A DNA stretch of 64,000 nucleotides. Source: Congeria kusceri. Its lineage: Eukaryota; Mollusca; Bivalvia; Myida; Dreissenidae. Positions 1 through 11,948 of this stretch are shown here, piece after piece. The translations under genes were made by a program, and so were the position numbers. Under the pieces are notes generated by a model, which saw only the letters and a list, made by a program, of their open reading frames with translations, did not search any database and was not told the DNA's origin. The stretch is taken from positions 52,202,181 through 52,266,180 of the forward strand of contig CM051025.1 of the NCBI GenBank assembly GCA_027627225.1, in the 5' to 3' direction. Numbering within the stretch: the first letter of the stretch is position 1; every line of letters begins with the position of its first letter.

Positions 1-560
1 TCGTTTCCGCTCCATAACTTCGTAATGCCCTGAAGGAGTTTATTAAAACTTCAAATTATTATTCTCCATGACCAGACAATATGTCACGTACATGACCCAT
101 GCGTGTCTGTCGAAGGTCAAGGTCACAATTCAAGGTCAAAGGTCAAATACTTTTATTTTGTTGCCACTCCATAACTTCTCAATGCCTGGAAGGATTTTAA
201 TATGACTTCGGACAATTATTCCCCATGACCAGACGATGTGTCGCGTACATGACCCATGCTTGTCCTTCAAAGGTCAAGGTCATAATTGAAGGTCAAAGGT
301 CAAATACAGATAAAATACTTGTATTTCGTTTCGGCTCTATAACTTCGTAATGCATGGAAGGATTTTAAAATAACTTAAGATTATTATTCCCCATGACCAG
401 CGCACATGAGCCATGCTTGTCCATCAAAGGTCAAGGTCACAATTCAGGGTCGAAAGTCAAATACTTGTATTTCATTTCCGCTCCATATCTTCCTAATGCC
501 TAGTAGGATTTTTAACCAAACTTTTCGAAGAAAAATTTCGGTTATTAGATTGGGGTACTT
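1..560 (+). repeat. AGGTCA-rich tandem repeat, about 165-bp period
   Basis: About 3.5 diverged units, each with a CCATAACTTC-like start, a CCCCATGACCAGAC core and a run of AGGTCA motifs. Perfect direct repeats of AGGTCA with 1-base spacing lie at 133-145 and 290-302, and with no spacer at 271-282. Open frames here are chance frames through the repeat. The family resumes at 1920-2180, so the next array looks inserted into it. Confidence 0.8.
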
Positions 561-1835
561 CGTTGGGTGGGCGGGCGGGGTGGCTTTTCGTTTCTGCTCT
601 TTAACTCGAGAACGGATTGAGATATTTTAATGAATCTTCATACATAGATACCTTATATCGAGACCTCACTTGGGATTGCATATGGGGTGGGTGGGGTCAA
701 GGTCGACGTTACTAGAAATAGAAAAACAGTTTCCGTTCAATAACTTGAGAACGCATCGAGATATTTTAATGAAACTTCCTACATAAATACCTTATATTGA
801 GACCTTGCTTGGGATTGCCTAAGGGGTGGGCGGGGTCAAGGTCAAGGTCACCATTACTAAAATAGAAAAATGGTTTTGGCTCAATAACTTTAAAATCCAT
901 AAAGATATTTAAATAAAACTTCATACATACATACCATATATTGAGACCTCGCTTGCGATTGCATATGGGGCGGGTGGGTTCAAGGTCAAGTTCACCGTTA
1001 CTAAAAATAGAAAAATGGTTTCTGCTCAATAAATTTAGAACTAATCGAGATATTTTAATGACACTTCATACATATATACCTTTTATCAAGACCTTGCTTG
1101 GTATTGCATATGGGGTGGGTGGGGTCAAGGTCACCGTTAATAACAATAGAAAAATGGTTTCCGCTCAATAACTTCAGAATCCATAAAGATATTTTAAAGA
1201 AACTTCATACATAGATACTATATATCAAGACCTCGCTTGGGATTGCATATGGGGTGGGTGGGGTCAAGGTCACCATAACTAAAAATAGAAAAATGGTTTC
1301 TGCTCAATAACTTGAGAACGCATTGAGATATTTTAAGGAAACTTCATACATATATACCTTATATCAAAGCCTTGCTTGAGATTGCATATGGGGTGGGTGT
1401 GGTCAAGGTCAAGGTGACAGTTACTAAAAATAGAAAATGGTTGCCGCTTAATAAATTGAGAAAGAATCAAGATATTTTAATGAAACTTCATACATAGATG
1501 CCTTACATTGAGACCTCTCTTGGGATTGCATATGTGGTGGGTGGGGTCACAGTCAAGGTCACCTTTACTTAAAATATAGGAAAACGGTTTTCGCTCTATA
1601 ACTTGACAATGCATCGAGATATTTTAATGAAACTTCATACATAGATACCTCATATCGAGACCTCGCTTGGGATTGCATATAGGGTGGGTGGGGTCAAGGT
1701 CTCCATTACTAAAAATAGAAAAATGGTTTCCGCTCCATAACGTTATAATGCATCAAGGTATTTGATCAAGGTATTTGAATGGAACTTCATACATAGATAC
1801 CTTATAATGAGACCTTGCTTAGGAATGCATATGGC
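561..1835 (+). repeat. Tandem array of a ~125-140-bp unit (about 10 copies)
   Basis: Units share TTGCATATGGGGTGGGTGGG, then TCAAGGTCA, then TAGAAAAATGGTTTCCGCTC and GAGATATTTTAATGAAACTT. The same unit forms arrays at 5410-6780 (+), 39110-39895 (-) and 44340-44760 (-). The left edge (GGTTATTAGATTGG near 540) reappears reversed near 44750, and the right edge (TTTTTGTGGAATTTCCA near 1895) recurs near 6850 and, reversed, near 39010. The array is therefore the body of a discrete mobile repeat whose internal copy number varies. Confidence 0.8.
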
Positions 1836-2200
1836 ACCCAGAACTTTCTTTCATTATTGTGCTGACTTTTATGCATTTCGTTTGAACAATTTGGTTTTTG
1901 TGGAATTTCCACGTTTCTTGTTTAATATAACTTCAAATAATAATTCTTCATGACCAGATGATGTGTCGCGTACATGACCCATGTTTGTAGGTCAAAGATG
2001 AAGGTCACAATTTAAGGTCAAAGTTTATATATTTGCATTTTGTTCCTCTCTGTAACTTCTAAATGCCTGGAAGGAATTTAATATTACTACAAATTGTTAC
2101 TCCACATGACTAGACAATGTGTCACGCACATGTCTCATGCTTATCATTCAAAGGTCAGGGTCACAATTCAAGGTCAAATATGTGTGAATCATTCCTGCTG
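1836..2200 (+). repeat. Right edge of the array element, then resumed AGGTCA repeat
   Basis: 1838-1925 carries the conserved edge (TTCATTATTGTGCTGACTTT and GGTTTTTGTGGAATTTCCA). From about 1930 the 165-bp AGGTCA family seen at 1-560 continues for about 1.5 units. This fits a younger element nested in an older tandem repeat. Confidence 0.65.
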
Positions 2201-2640
2201 GTACTCTTCATTTTGCATTTCTTAGTCATTTTTCCTTCTATGCGGGTCATTATGTCAGTCAGTACATTGTTCCGTGTCAAAACTGTACATGTGTCAAAGC
2301 TCTACATCTGTGCCAAAGCTGTGTGTGGGGCTATTAATCACCTTTAGTGATAGCTCTAGTTTGCATTTGAACTGGCAGCTATTCCTTACTGGAGTTTGTG
2401 TTGCATGCTGGTATGAAATAACTTTAAGTTAAAAGCTATTTTTGTATACTAGCCAACATGCTTTACATAATATGACAAATGATATGACAATGAATAGTTG
2501 GCCATCTCTCTTCTCTTGAAATCAGACTCATGAATATTGTTTATCCACAGTCCATGCTAATATCACTGATACCTCTACTGGTCTCTGTACTAACATGGGG
2601 ACCCCAACAAGACCACTGAATAGCATTGTTTATTCTACAG
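2201..2640 (+). other. Probable intron 3' part, no recognised content
   Basis: Non-coding stretch ending in a pyrimidine-rich TTGTTTATTCTACAG at 2626-2640, used as the 3' splice site for the following exon. No other structure was recognised. Confidence 0.45.
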
Positions 2641-3381
2641 AAAGCAGATGTCCATGTCAAGTCTCCACCAGTGACCAGTGATACAGAGATGGCCGCCACC
2701 ACGGACCTAAGCCAGATAATTGACCCATTGATCCTTAAGAAACCCCAAGTACCCGCGAGACAGCATGAATCTGCCTTGTATAAACTAGGCACAGCTGCGG
2801 AGAATGATAATCCACAGCAGTGTACAAATGAAGCTAAAGAGAAAACTACCAGCAAGACAGTTAATGACAGTGAAGTAGAGAATTCAGATAATTTTCACAA
2901 TAATAGTACATGTATTACAAAAATGCATTTTGTAAGAACATCAAGTTTTGATAATTCTAGACAGTTTTTAGAACAAACTCAGGTTTGCTTATCATCACAG
3001 CCAGTGCAACAATCGAGTGCCAGTTGTTTGAAACACTCTGTGTCCTTAACCTCAAGTGCTACTACCAAAGAAAAGCCTCGGTACAAGGTTACATTTCGAG
3101 AGCCAACAGAAGTGTTACATAGTGAGTCGGGTCATGATTGTGGAAGAGATTGTGAACATGCACAAGATCCAGAACGACCCTCATTTTTTACGTGTACCAG
3201 TAATGACAATACAGACCAGGTATCTCCAAGTAGTTCACCTAGCAACCAGACACCGTGGGGCAGTCACAAATTAACGGAGCAAGAAGCGCGACTTGCCACA
3301 AGGCAGCGGATACTGCAAAGTGCCCGACACAGACATGAGGGTTGTTCATTTAGTAACAAGAAACCGGGAAGCCCTGTATAG
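2641..3381 (+). CDS. Terminal coding exon of an unidentified gene
   Basis: An open frame of about 246 codons after a good acceptor (TTGTTTATTCTACAG) and ending in TAG at 3379-3381. Composition is coding-like and unlike the surrounding repeats. The product is hydrophilic, rich in Ser, Thr, Gln, Asn and Glu, with several KPR/KPG turns, so it looks like a disordered C-terminal tail. A basic segment near the end (WGSHKLTEQEARLATRQRI) could form a helix. There is no signal peptide, membrane segment or recognised domain. Upstream exons must lie left of the window or be unrecognised in the repeats at 1-2600. An in-frame ATG at 2626 lies in the acceptor tract and is not taken as a start. I do not recognise the protein; a single-exon gene starting at the internal ATG near 2689 is the alternative. 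Confidence 0.6.
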   Translation, partial: KADVHVKSPPVTSDTEMAATTDLSQIIDPLILKKPQVPARQHESALYKLGTAAENDNPQQCTNEAKEKTTSKTVNDSEVENSDNFHNNSTCITKMHFVRTSSFDNSRQFLEQTQVCLSSQPVQQSSASCLKHSVSLTSSATTKEKPRYKVTFREPTEVLHSESGHDCGRDCEHAQDPERPSFFTCTSNDNTDQVSPSSSPSNQTPWGSHKLTEQEARLATRQRILQSARHRHEGCSFSNKKPGSPV

Positions 3382-3960
3382 TGTATGGAAAACTTTAAAT
3401 GAAGTTTTATCTCCTTTTGTATACCATTTGTGCTAAATTTTCAGTATTGATATGAATGTGTGATGTCAGGAAGGTAGTGATTATGTTTGCATAGTTTTTA
3501 GCATGTACTAAATGAAATAGACTCAAACTTTGCGTAACAATTGTACAAGTTCTTAGTAAATCAAAATGCTGAAAGCATAGAAAGGCTGTTTGCGAGAAAA
3601 TGAATGAAACCAAAATCAAGGGAAATAGAGTTCAAAACGTTATCTAACAGAAAGGAAACATTTGTTTGAATGAAACTGAATTTCTGCAATTCCAAACGCT
3701 GCAAACGCAATAATTGCATAAACAGTCTACGTCTCAACTTAGCCTGAATGGACAGAAATAGCCGATGGAGCATATAAATGTTTGGGGTATCAATTAAAAG
3801 TGCTTCTTAGCCTGCAGAGTAAAAAGTAGGTCACTCGATTCCACCTCTGGAAAGACTGGCGGCTTCTGCAAACAGTATAAACAATTAAACAAGCAGATGG
3901 TTTTCAGTTTAATGCACAGGTTTACTTGAGGTGTCTAAAACACATACCTGCAGGGCATCT
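3382..3960 (+). other. Probable 3' UTR and flank
   Basis: Follows the stop codon at 3381. AT-rich, no conserved frame. The first AATAAA I see on this strand is inside the next element, near 4351. Nothing else was recognised. Confidence 0.35.
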
Positions 3961-4462
3961 GGGGCCCTATTCCAAAAGCATCTTAAGTGAAATCTGACCC
4001 CTAACCTTAAAATGATAATTTTTCATTATCATTTGAGCCGTGTCATGGGAAAACCGGACTTAATGCATGTGCGTAAAGTGTCGTCCCGGATTAGCCTGTG
4101 TAGTCTGCACAGGCTAATCCAGGACGGCACTTTCCGCCTACAGTGGATTTATGTTTTGAAGAGACTTCCTTGAAACAGAAAAGACCATACAAGCCGAAAG
4201 TGCCGTCCTGGATTAGCCTGTGCAGTCCGGGACGACACTTTACGCACATGCATTAAGACCGGCTTTCTCACGACGCGCCACATTTTATGTCATATGTGAA
4301 AGACATTGTGCTAAGTGTGTAGTAATTATCAACGACTATTGTTTACTGAACAATAAAGGGATTAACAAATTTGTATGTAGTTTAAAAAATATTACATTAC
4401 AAAAAAGGTAACTTAAGTGAAAATAGTTTAAGATAAGCTTAAGATGTTTCCAGAATACAAAG
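3961..4462. mobile_element. MITE-like element with GGGGCCCTATTCC ends
   Basis: The left end (GGGGCCCTATTCCAAAAGCA then TCTTAAG) is matched in inverted orientation by 4405-4460 (CTTAAGATGTTTCCAGAATA). The interior holds no gene and is interrupted by a second TIR element at 4035-4280. Confidence 0.6.
4035..4280. mobile_element. Short TIR element with GTGCGTAAAGTGTCGTCC ends
   Basis: Starts GAGCCGTGTCATGGGAAAAC and ends as the diverged inverted copy, with TTAATGCATGTGCGTAAAG on one side and CGCACATGCATTAAG on the other. A second inverted pair (GGATTAGCCTGTG / CACAGGCTAATCC) lies inside. CATTT occurs on both flanks (4030-4034 and 4281-4285), a possible target duplication. Related copies are at 34235-34456, 46864-46987 and, partial, 56070-56188. 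I recognise this as a very common repeat of dreissenid mussels. It is nested in the element at 3961-4462. Confidence 0.8.
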
Positions 4463-5026
4463 CCTGATAGTGTTGTTTTTGTAATTGTTTATGTATTGAT
4501 GTATTGACAAGTGCTTTAATGGTTTCTTTGCATTGGTATTTATTGTCCAGCCTATAGCTGATTGAGCTTCGATTTTGATAATTGTATTAGTGCAAGGAAT
4601 TTATTGCTTATCAGGCATCATATATATTGAGATAAATGGTTATGACCGGAATCATCGAACTACAGTACAGTCACAGGAATAGTTAAATATTATTACTCTC
4701 ATTAGTATAAATTGTATTGACTAGTATTATGTTATGTATCACGTCATACCAAAAGTTAATTTTTTGTATCCTGACTGCACATATGTTGTTTGAAATTTCT
4801 CTAAACCATAATTTCTTGCATTTCTAAGGGAAGTAACTGCCGTTATTAATTATTTTAAGCAATTTGAGTTCCCTCCCGTGTATGTCACAAAGGCATGCAT
4901 ATATATCGTAACTATTTTTTTAGGTACATTGATTAACGGCAAATAGAGAGATCTTGTTGTTATGTTATTGGTAGAAGTACTTCTTTATCATTTATGACAT
5001 AGATACTTCTTTATTTCTGTTTGTTA
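4463..5026. other. No recognised content
   Basis: AT-rich single-copy-looking sequence without a convincing frame, RNA gene or repeat. Confidence 0.4.
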
Positions 5027-6915
5027 TGCTCCCCGAAAATTTTTGGGGGGAGCATATAGTCGCCTTCATTCCGTCCGTCCGTCCCGTTTTCTTGTCCACA
5101 GTATTTCTCAGCAACTATTGACCAGAATTCAATGAAACTTCATGGGAAGCTTTATTACCAAGAGGAGGTGTGCACTGAACCAGGAGTTTCCGCTTCAATG
5201 ATTTTTCTTAGAGTTATAGGACTTTGAAGATTTCTGAAATAATTTAGTGGACAATTCTTGACTGGTCTATTTCTACGCAACTACTGGTCAGAATTGAATG
5301 AAACTTTATAGGAAGCTTCATTACCAAGAGGTGTGCTCTGAAACAGGGCTTTCCGCTTCAATGATTTATATCAGAGTTATGGGAATTTGAAGATTTCTGA
5401 AACAAGTATTTAGTGCACAACTTTTATTTTCTGCTCTCTAACTCTATAACGGATTAAGCTATTGTGATGATACTTCATACATAGATACCCTATAGCGAGA
5501 CCTAACATGGGATTGCATACAGGGTCGGTGGGGTCAAGGAAGGTCACCATTTCTTAAAAAAAACGGTTTCCACTCAATAACTTGAGAATGCATTGAAATA
5601 TTTTAATGAAACTTTAAACATAGATACCTTATATTGAGACCTCGCTTTGGATTGCATATGGGGTGGGTGGGATCAAGGTCACCATTACTAAAAATAGAAA
5701 ATGGTTTCCGCTCCATAACTTGAGAATGCATCGAGATATGTTAATGAAACTTCATACATAGATATCTAATTGCAAGGCCTGCCTTGGGATTACATATGGG
5801 GTGGGTGGGGCCACTGTTACTAAAAATACGAAAACGGTTTCTGCTCAATAACTCTAGAATGCATTGAGATATTTTAATGAAACTTTATATGTAGATACCT
5901 TATATTGAGACCTCATTGGGATTGCTGATGGGGTTGGTGGGGTCAAGGTCACTGTTACTAAAAAAAAAAGTTTCCGCTCAATAACTTTCAAACGCATTGA
6001 GATATTTTAATGAAACTTCATAATGTAGACACCTTATATTGAAACCTCGCTTTTGATTGCATATGGGGTGTGTGGGGTCAAGGTCAAGCTCACAGTTAGT
6101 TAAATTAGAAAAACGGTTTCTATTCAAGAACTAGAGAACGAATTCAGATATTTTAATGAAACTTCATACATAGATACCTTATATCAAGGCCTCACTTGGG
6201 ATTTCATATGGGGTGGGTGGGTTCAAGATAAAGGTCACCGTTACTAAAAATAGACAAACAAAGTTCCGCGCAATACCTAGAAGACAAATTCAGATATTTT
6301 AATAAAACTTTATATGTAGATACCTTATTATCAAGACCTCGCTTGCGCTATCATATGGGATGGGTCATTGTTTCTAAAAATAGAAAAAGGGTTTTCACTC
6401 AATAACGTAAGAACTAATTTCGATAATTTAATGAAACTTCATATGTAGATACCTTATATTGAGACATCGTTTGGGATTGCATATGGGGTGGGTGGGGTCA
6501 AGGTCACCATAACCAAAAATAAAACACACAGTTTACACTCAACAGCTCAAGTATGAATGAAGGTTTGTGATGTTACTTCAAATGTAGATATCTTATGTTG
6601 AAACCTCACTTGCGATTGCATATGGGATTGGTGGGGGTCAAGGTTACTGTTTCTCTTTCACTTACATACACATACTTCTGTTCAGGGTCAGTATTCTTAA
6701 ATGTCCTAATGAATAACTAAAACGGCTATTTCTTAACTTAAGTTGTATTTTAGTGCAATTCCTAACCATGACCTTCACCTTGCATCAAAACTTTCTTTTA
6801 TTATTGTGCTGACTTCAAAATTTATTAATTTCATTCAAAAAATTTGGTTTTTGTGGAATTTCCATTTTTCTTGTCTTACAGTTATGGGACTTTGATGATT
6901 GCTGAAATTAATGTA
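5027..6915 (+). repeat. GCTCCCC-hairpin interspersed repeat with nested array
   Basis: Begins with a hairpin (TATGCTCCCC ... GGGGAGCATA, 5026-5055) and CCGTCCGTCCGTCC, a typical start of a common bivalve repeat. Two diverged units of about 170 bases follow (GACCAGAATTCAATGAAACT, GGAAGCTT, TTTCCGCTTCAATGATTT). The host sequence breaks off near 5410 (TTTCTGAAACAAGTATTTAG) and resumes near 6880 (GGGACTTTGATGATTGCTGA), so the 5410-6875 block is an insertion into it. Confidence 0.7.
5410..6875 (+). repeat. Second copy of the ~125-bp-unit array element (nested)
   Basis: About ten units of the same family as 561-1835 (TTGCATATGGGGTGGGTGGG, TCAAGGTCACC, GAGATATTTTAATGAAACTT). It closes with the same right edge (TTATTGTGCTGACTTC and GTTTTTGTGGAATTTCCA, 6795-6865). 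Both flanks match the GCTCCCC host repeat. Confidence 0.75.
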
Positions 6916-7894
6916 TGGAGCACAATTCTTGTCTGGACTCTTCTCTTCTGATTGCTTTCTCATTACTTAGCAAAGCGCATTGGGGAGCATCCATCAGTTC
7001 ACTGATATCCTTGTGTCTGTGTTTCAGATGTTTTGAGATAACTGTAAACAACTGTTTTTATATAAAATCTTCATTTTGTTTTATTTCGGCATTGACAGCA
7101 GTTTTATATATTGGGTGACAAGTTTCTTGTTATTGCATTTGATGTGATTGTTTCTTTGTTTGTTTTCATTTTGTAACTTGTACCTACATTTGGTAGTGTT
7201 GTAGTCGTCATTGAAAATCGTGTACGCCATGGAATTCGTTTCTTGTGTGTTTTGTCTTTTTGTTAGTCTTTGAAAAATATATGCTGCAAAAGGTATAAAT
7301 AATAAATAATGATAATAATTTATGAATTTGAATTTCTTTTGTATTATATAGATTTAGTATGTCGATTTCTTATCTGTAATACATGTAATTACAATTGCTG
7401 TATACATTATGTCATTTGATTGTCAGTCGGCGGGAAAGAATAGTGCAGCTGGTCCATAACTTTAACCCCAGAATAGGGACGAGTGCTGTCCATACTGAGC
7501 TCTTGCCGAGTAGCCTACTATCTATGCATAGCTCGGACAGATTAACCTGACACTTATTAACTCTATTAGCAAAATTGCACGCTCGAATTGTTTCCTATAT
7601 TTATACATGGTTTTGTTCGTGCACGTGTTTCACAAGTTTAATGATACCATAACAGTGTCTTCAGTGGAATACCTCTTCATCGAATTAATAGGGAATATTA
7701 CATGACTGTGGTGTTCGGGTGGCTTGTATCGCTCGAGTTGAATGTGTAACGCTTTTTTGTCCGAGTAATCATCTTCCATCCTCACTGGTTGTCTACATTT
7801 AAATCCCGGATATAACATCAAGTATTAATTTAATTTTGACAAGAATTCGTACATGTACATTGTATATGTAGTTTCATTTTGTGTAGATCTTCAT
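6916..7894. other. No recognised gene
   Basis: AT-rich sequence. A minus-strand frame of 63 codons at 7630-7821 reads like protein in places but has no family match I know, no splice context and no counterpart in copy B. Left unannotated. Confidence 0.35.
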
Positions 7895-8257
7895 CAACTC
7901 CTGCGATGATCTGTGGAGAATTTTACCTCAAAGCTAGCGAAAACAAAAAAGAAAAAGATATACAATTTAACTTGTTTGAAACCGCCGGTAAATTGACACA
8001 CATGTGACCTGTCTGACGCTCTTTCAAATTTCTTCCACGAATTTTGATTGGTCATGAAAATATTACTGTCAAGGGACTTGCTTAGTCTATTTCATTGCAT
8101 CTCTTCTCAAACATTAATATGAGTGGGTTCAATTTTTATTTCAAAGTGTGACATAGCATTCAGAGTGTAATGCTTCGTCAAAACTGAGCAAGATTCCTTA
8201 AATGGTTCAATGAAAAACATAGATGGTCTTTGACACTTCCAAATGTGTTGAACAGGC

Positions 8258-8601
8258 ATGATCTTTGTTAATATATCTCCTTGACTATGTAATTGGATAA
8301 ATGATCTTTGTTAATATATCTCCTTGAGTATGTAATTGGATCAATGATCTTTGTTAATATATCTCCTTGAGTATGTAATTGGATAAATGATCTTTGTTAA
8401 TATATCTCCTTGAGTATGTAATTGGATAAATGATCTTTGTTAATATATCTCCTTGAGTATGTAATTGGATAAATGATCTTTGTTAATATACCTCCTTGAG
8501 TATGTAATTGGATAAATGATCTTTGTTAATATATCTCCTTGAGTATGTAATTGGATAAATGATCTTTGTTAATATATCTCCTTGAGTATGTAATTGGATA
8601 A
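8258..8601 (+). repeat. 43-bp tandem repeat, 8 copies
   Basis: The unit starts ATGATCTTTGTTAATATATC and continues CTCCTTGAGTATGTAATTGG. Starts fall at 8258, 8301, 8344, 8387, 8430, 8473, 8516 and 8559. Copies differ by single bases only. Duplicate B has no array at the matching place (about 25450). Confidence 0.95.
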
Positions 8602-10472
8602 ATGTTATCCGCTATACGTAACCACTGACAATCTTCGAAATGCACAATGCACTGGATATACTTGATTTCAATAAATTGATTTTGACATTACTAAATGACT
8701 TTGAGCCGTTGTACTAACAATTAACCTGGTAACCATGGATATTTTTGCATACCAATGGCTGACTGTAAATCTATTACACTATTGTGTTATCGATCGTGAG
8801 TATTTTAATTCTGAATATCGGCAGTAGTGACTTTATTCCAAAGCATGTATTTACAAACTGATTACATAACTATCTTTGCTTTTGATAGCAGCTTGCGAAG
8901 TCTTCGTTGTTTAGGAGAGTTTCTGTCTTCCATCTATGTGTGGTCGTAAGCGCTTGCATTAGCACATATCAACGTAGATTACTTGGCAGCATGTGATAAT
9001 CCTCACTTGAAATCATTTCCAAATTGCACAAGCCCTAGTATTTGTCAATGTAGAAAATTACATCCCTACAAGGCCTGAATACTAGCCGGTTTAATTAGGA
9101 AGCTATCAAAATAAATACATAGCAATTAAGCGAGACAGTTCCCCTAATGGAAGGGAGCATGTTGTCAGAATAACAACCGGATCGCAAATGAGATGATGGT
9201 ATTAACGACTAGCATTCCAGCAGTTAATTGAATGCTCCCGTTCTTGTTAGTAATTTTCCAACTTCCCAATTCCTTAAACAATTATGCGCCATTCCTGGAA
9301 AATAGATTGAGACCATATATCCTCCCAGATGTAACAATAGAGAGCAACGTCTGCTCGTATGGAAGTACATATAGTTCTGTACGCGAAATCGCAAGCAATT
9401 TTACGGGCATTTCCATTTAACTAATGACCCGCATATCGGTCCACAGAGCTCTAAGGATTCTATTAACGAAAATATGAAGTAACGGGCGGTAAAATGACCA
9501 CAACGACGTTCTTTATTTAGTAATTTCAATGGTTTGAATCGTATGTGTATTAAAAATTTCGATAAAAGTATTTATGTGAAAGTGCGTGGTAATTGTCGCA
9601 AACGAATTGCCATGACAACTTCCCGAATTCATCGTTTAACGCACCTGAAATCGTCGTGTCCAAGCCTCCCGAGATCACAAACTTGTTTAAATTGCACCGG
9701 TATGAAATGATATATAACAAATAGTAAAACATATAACACATGCAATGAGAGTTATAACTCACTAGTTAGTATATCAATACACACCAAACAGACTGATAGC
9801 ATGTAACCTTTGTCAAAATGCCAGCATGCTCTTCGTTCTGTTGGGACGGTATACTGACAATAATTATTGCTAAAATGTCATCCGAGTCAAGGCAGCGTGT
9901 TACTGTAGTACGAGGTGCAAGTACAAGCTTCGATATTTACTACGTACTACGATGTGCATTCGATAAGTATACTGAGACATCCAGTATTGTATATTGTATG
10001 TATAAGTATCCGTGTCAAATATGTTTCGTCGTGTATAATGATTTAATATTCTTATATGTTATGCAAATATTTAAAAACGCAACGCCAGCTGTTGAACGAC
10101 CGTTCTGCTGAAAGCATTTTATCAGAGCAAATTTGCATGATATTGTTAATATATCTGTATTTCATTCCGACGCTGTGCTTGCTGTTACACTTAAACAAAT
10201 ACTGCGTGTGAATATTCCTTTTCATAAATTAACAAAGATACCTAATAAACATGCCGAATTCAAACTGATTACCTTCATTATAATATTTGAATTAAGTTGA
10301 AGAAATTTGAATAATGAATGATTACTTGTTTGTAAATCATGTTTAACATTCCGTGATGCCGTAAAATGAGCAGTGTCCCTAAGCATAAAGTTGATTTTAT
10401 TAGACTTATTCATGTGCGAACACCAACGAGTAGGTTCTGAGTCAATCTGTTATTTAAATGTAATAAATAGGT

Positions 10473-10788
10473 AAACTTTACAAATACTGGCCCCATGGCT
10501 GAGACAGTTATCAACTTTACAAATACTGGCCCCATGGCTAAGACAGTTATCAACTTTACAAATACTGGCCCCATGGCTAAGACAGTTATAAACTTTACAA
10601 ATACTGGCCCCATGGCTAAGACAGTTATCAACTTTACAAATACTGGCCCCATGGCTGAGACAGTTATCAACTTTACAAATACTGGCCCCATGGCTAAGAC
10701 AGTTATCAACTTTACAAATACTGGCCCCATGGCTAAGACAGTTATCAACTTTACAAATACTGGCCCCATGGCTAAGACAGTTATCAAG
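10473..10788. repeat. 39-bp tandem repeat, 8 copies
   Basis: The unit is AACTTTACAAATACTGGCCC followed by CATGGCTAAGACAGTTATC, starting at 10473 and every 39 bases. Because 39 is a multiple of three, both strands show long 13-residue-periodic open frames (10410-10802 - and 10495-10872 +). I treat these as artefacts of the repeat. Duplicate B holds a single copy (about 27847-27886). Confidence 0.95.
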
Positions 10789-11777
10789 CGCAACATGATC
10801 ACTACTAAAATACTAAAAAAAGAGCATGCGTCTAATGCATGTGAACTTTCGTTTCCATATGCTAATAAATGAGAGGATTATTTCCAGAACTGCTGTAGTC
10901 ATTGGCCCTAGACTATGGACCTTACACGCCCCGCCCTTCATATGCGAGCAACATTCAAGACACCATTGACTGGTTCTTGTTTAGAAACCAACCTTTAGAG
11001 TTGCTATCCTCGTAATAGATTTTACGATTATACTTACATGATTAACAATTAATGCACACATCATTTTCATATAAAACAACAACAGCATATAGCGGTTTAT
11101 TTCAATCTGAACTATGCGAATATCAAATAGCATGCGCTCACCCTTTTAATAGTGCACTTCATTTAGTCACTTTTTTGTCATCTTATTTGGCTGTTCAGAT
11201 GCCTTTGAGTATTTTAGTTCAAGAAAGTTCTTCTATGTACATACACAAGTGGTTGAATCACACAGGGGTAAACTTCAAGTGTCAGCCACAATTAGTTTAG
11301 TAAGCAATTTATCCGAGGCCTACGTAAACAGGTGCGACCCGTGTCATCAATGAGTAATTATTCAGCACTAAGGCCTACTGTTACGAACTCATATCCATAT
11401 GGAGTTGTAAATAAATCGACATCTTCATAAAAATACTAAACACGTTTAAGTAAATTAGATCAAACCATATAATGAGGCGGTCCGTTACGCAAATTATTTC
11501 TAGCAAAATATTTATTATTCCGACGGAGATTTCTTTTTTTTTCTTTTTTTTCAAAAAAATATTTTCAGATATAACATTTTGTTGCATATTTCCAACATGG
11601 ATAAATTTACCAACCGTCTGTATAGATTTTCTTGAAACTTAAAAAAAACTCTAGATGTTTTCCGGTTTTGTTCCAATTTAACAGTCTGTAACGTACGTAA
11701 TAAAATATAAATGTTCTCGAAAGTACATACATTTCAATCTAGATCATTGAAATCTTATTATTATTCGGCAAAGTTTG

Positions 11778-11948
11778 CCAAGAAAAAATCTGCACAAAAT
11801 ATCATAAATGATTGATAGAAATCACGCAAGGGAACCCTTGGCATGTCAGAAGCCATTCTTCTGATGGAAGATGCTGACACGTTCATCCAGAGGTGCTGTC
11901 TATGTCACCTACAAAATGATCAAGAAGTCACATTCTCAAGGCTTTGTC
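11778..11948. other. Strongly conserved 171-bp block (copy A)
   Basis: By eye only three bases differ from 28841-29011 in copy B, while the flanks differ at roughly one base in ten. The plus strand has an open frame through GMSEAILLMEDADTFIQRCC; the minus strand has one starting MNVSASSIRRMASDMPR. Neither is recognised. It may be an exon, a structured RNA or a gene-converted patch. Confidence 0.5.

Noticed and set aside
766..1171. Frames on both strands within 600-1800
   Set aside because: They run through the 125-bp repeat units and recur in every copy with stops at different places.
8258..10788. CRISPR array
   Set aside because: Direct tandem repeats without unique spacers, in a eukaryotic genome.
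10410..10872. Long open frames on both strands with 13-residue repeats
   Set aside because: Produced by a 39-bp tandem repeat without stops; copy B has a single unit and no gene around it.
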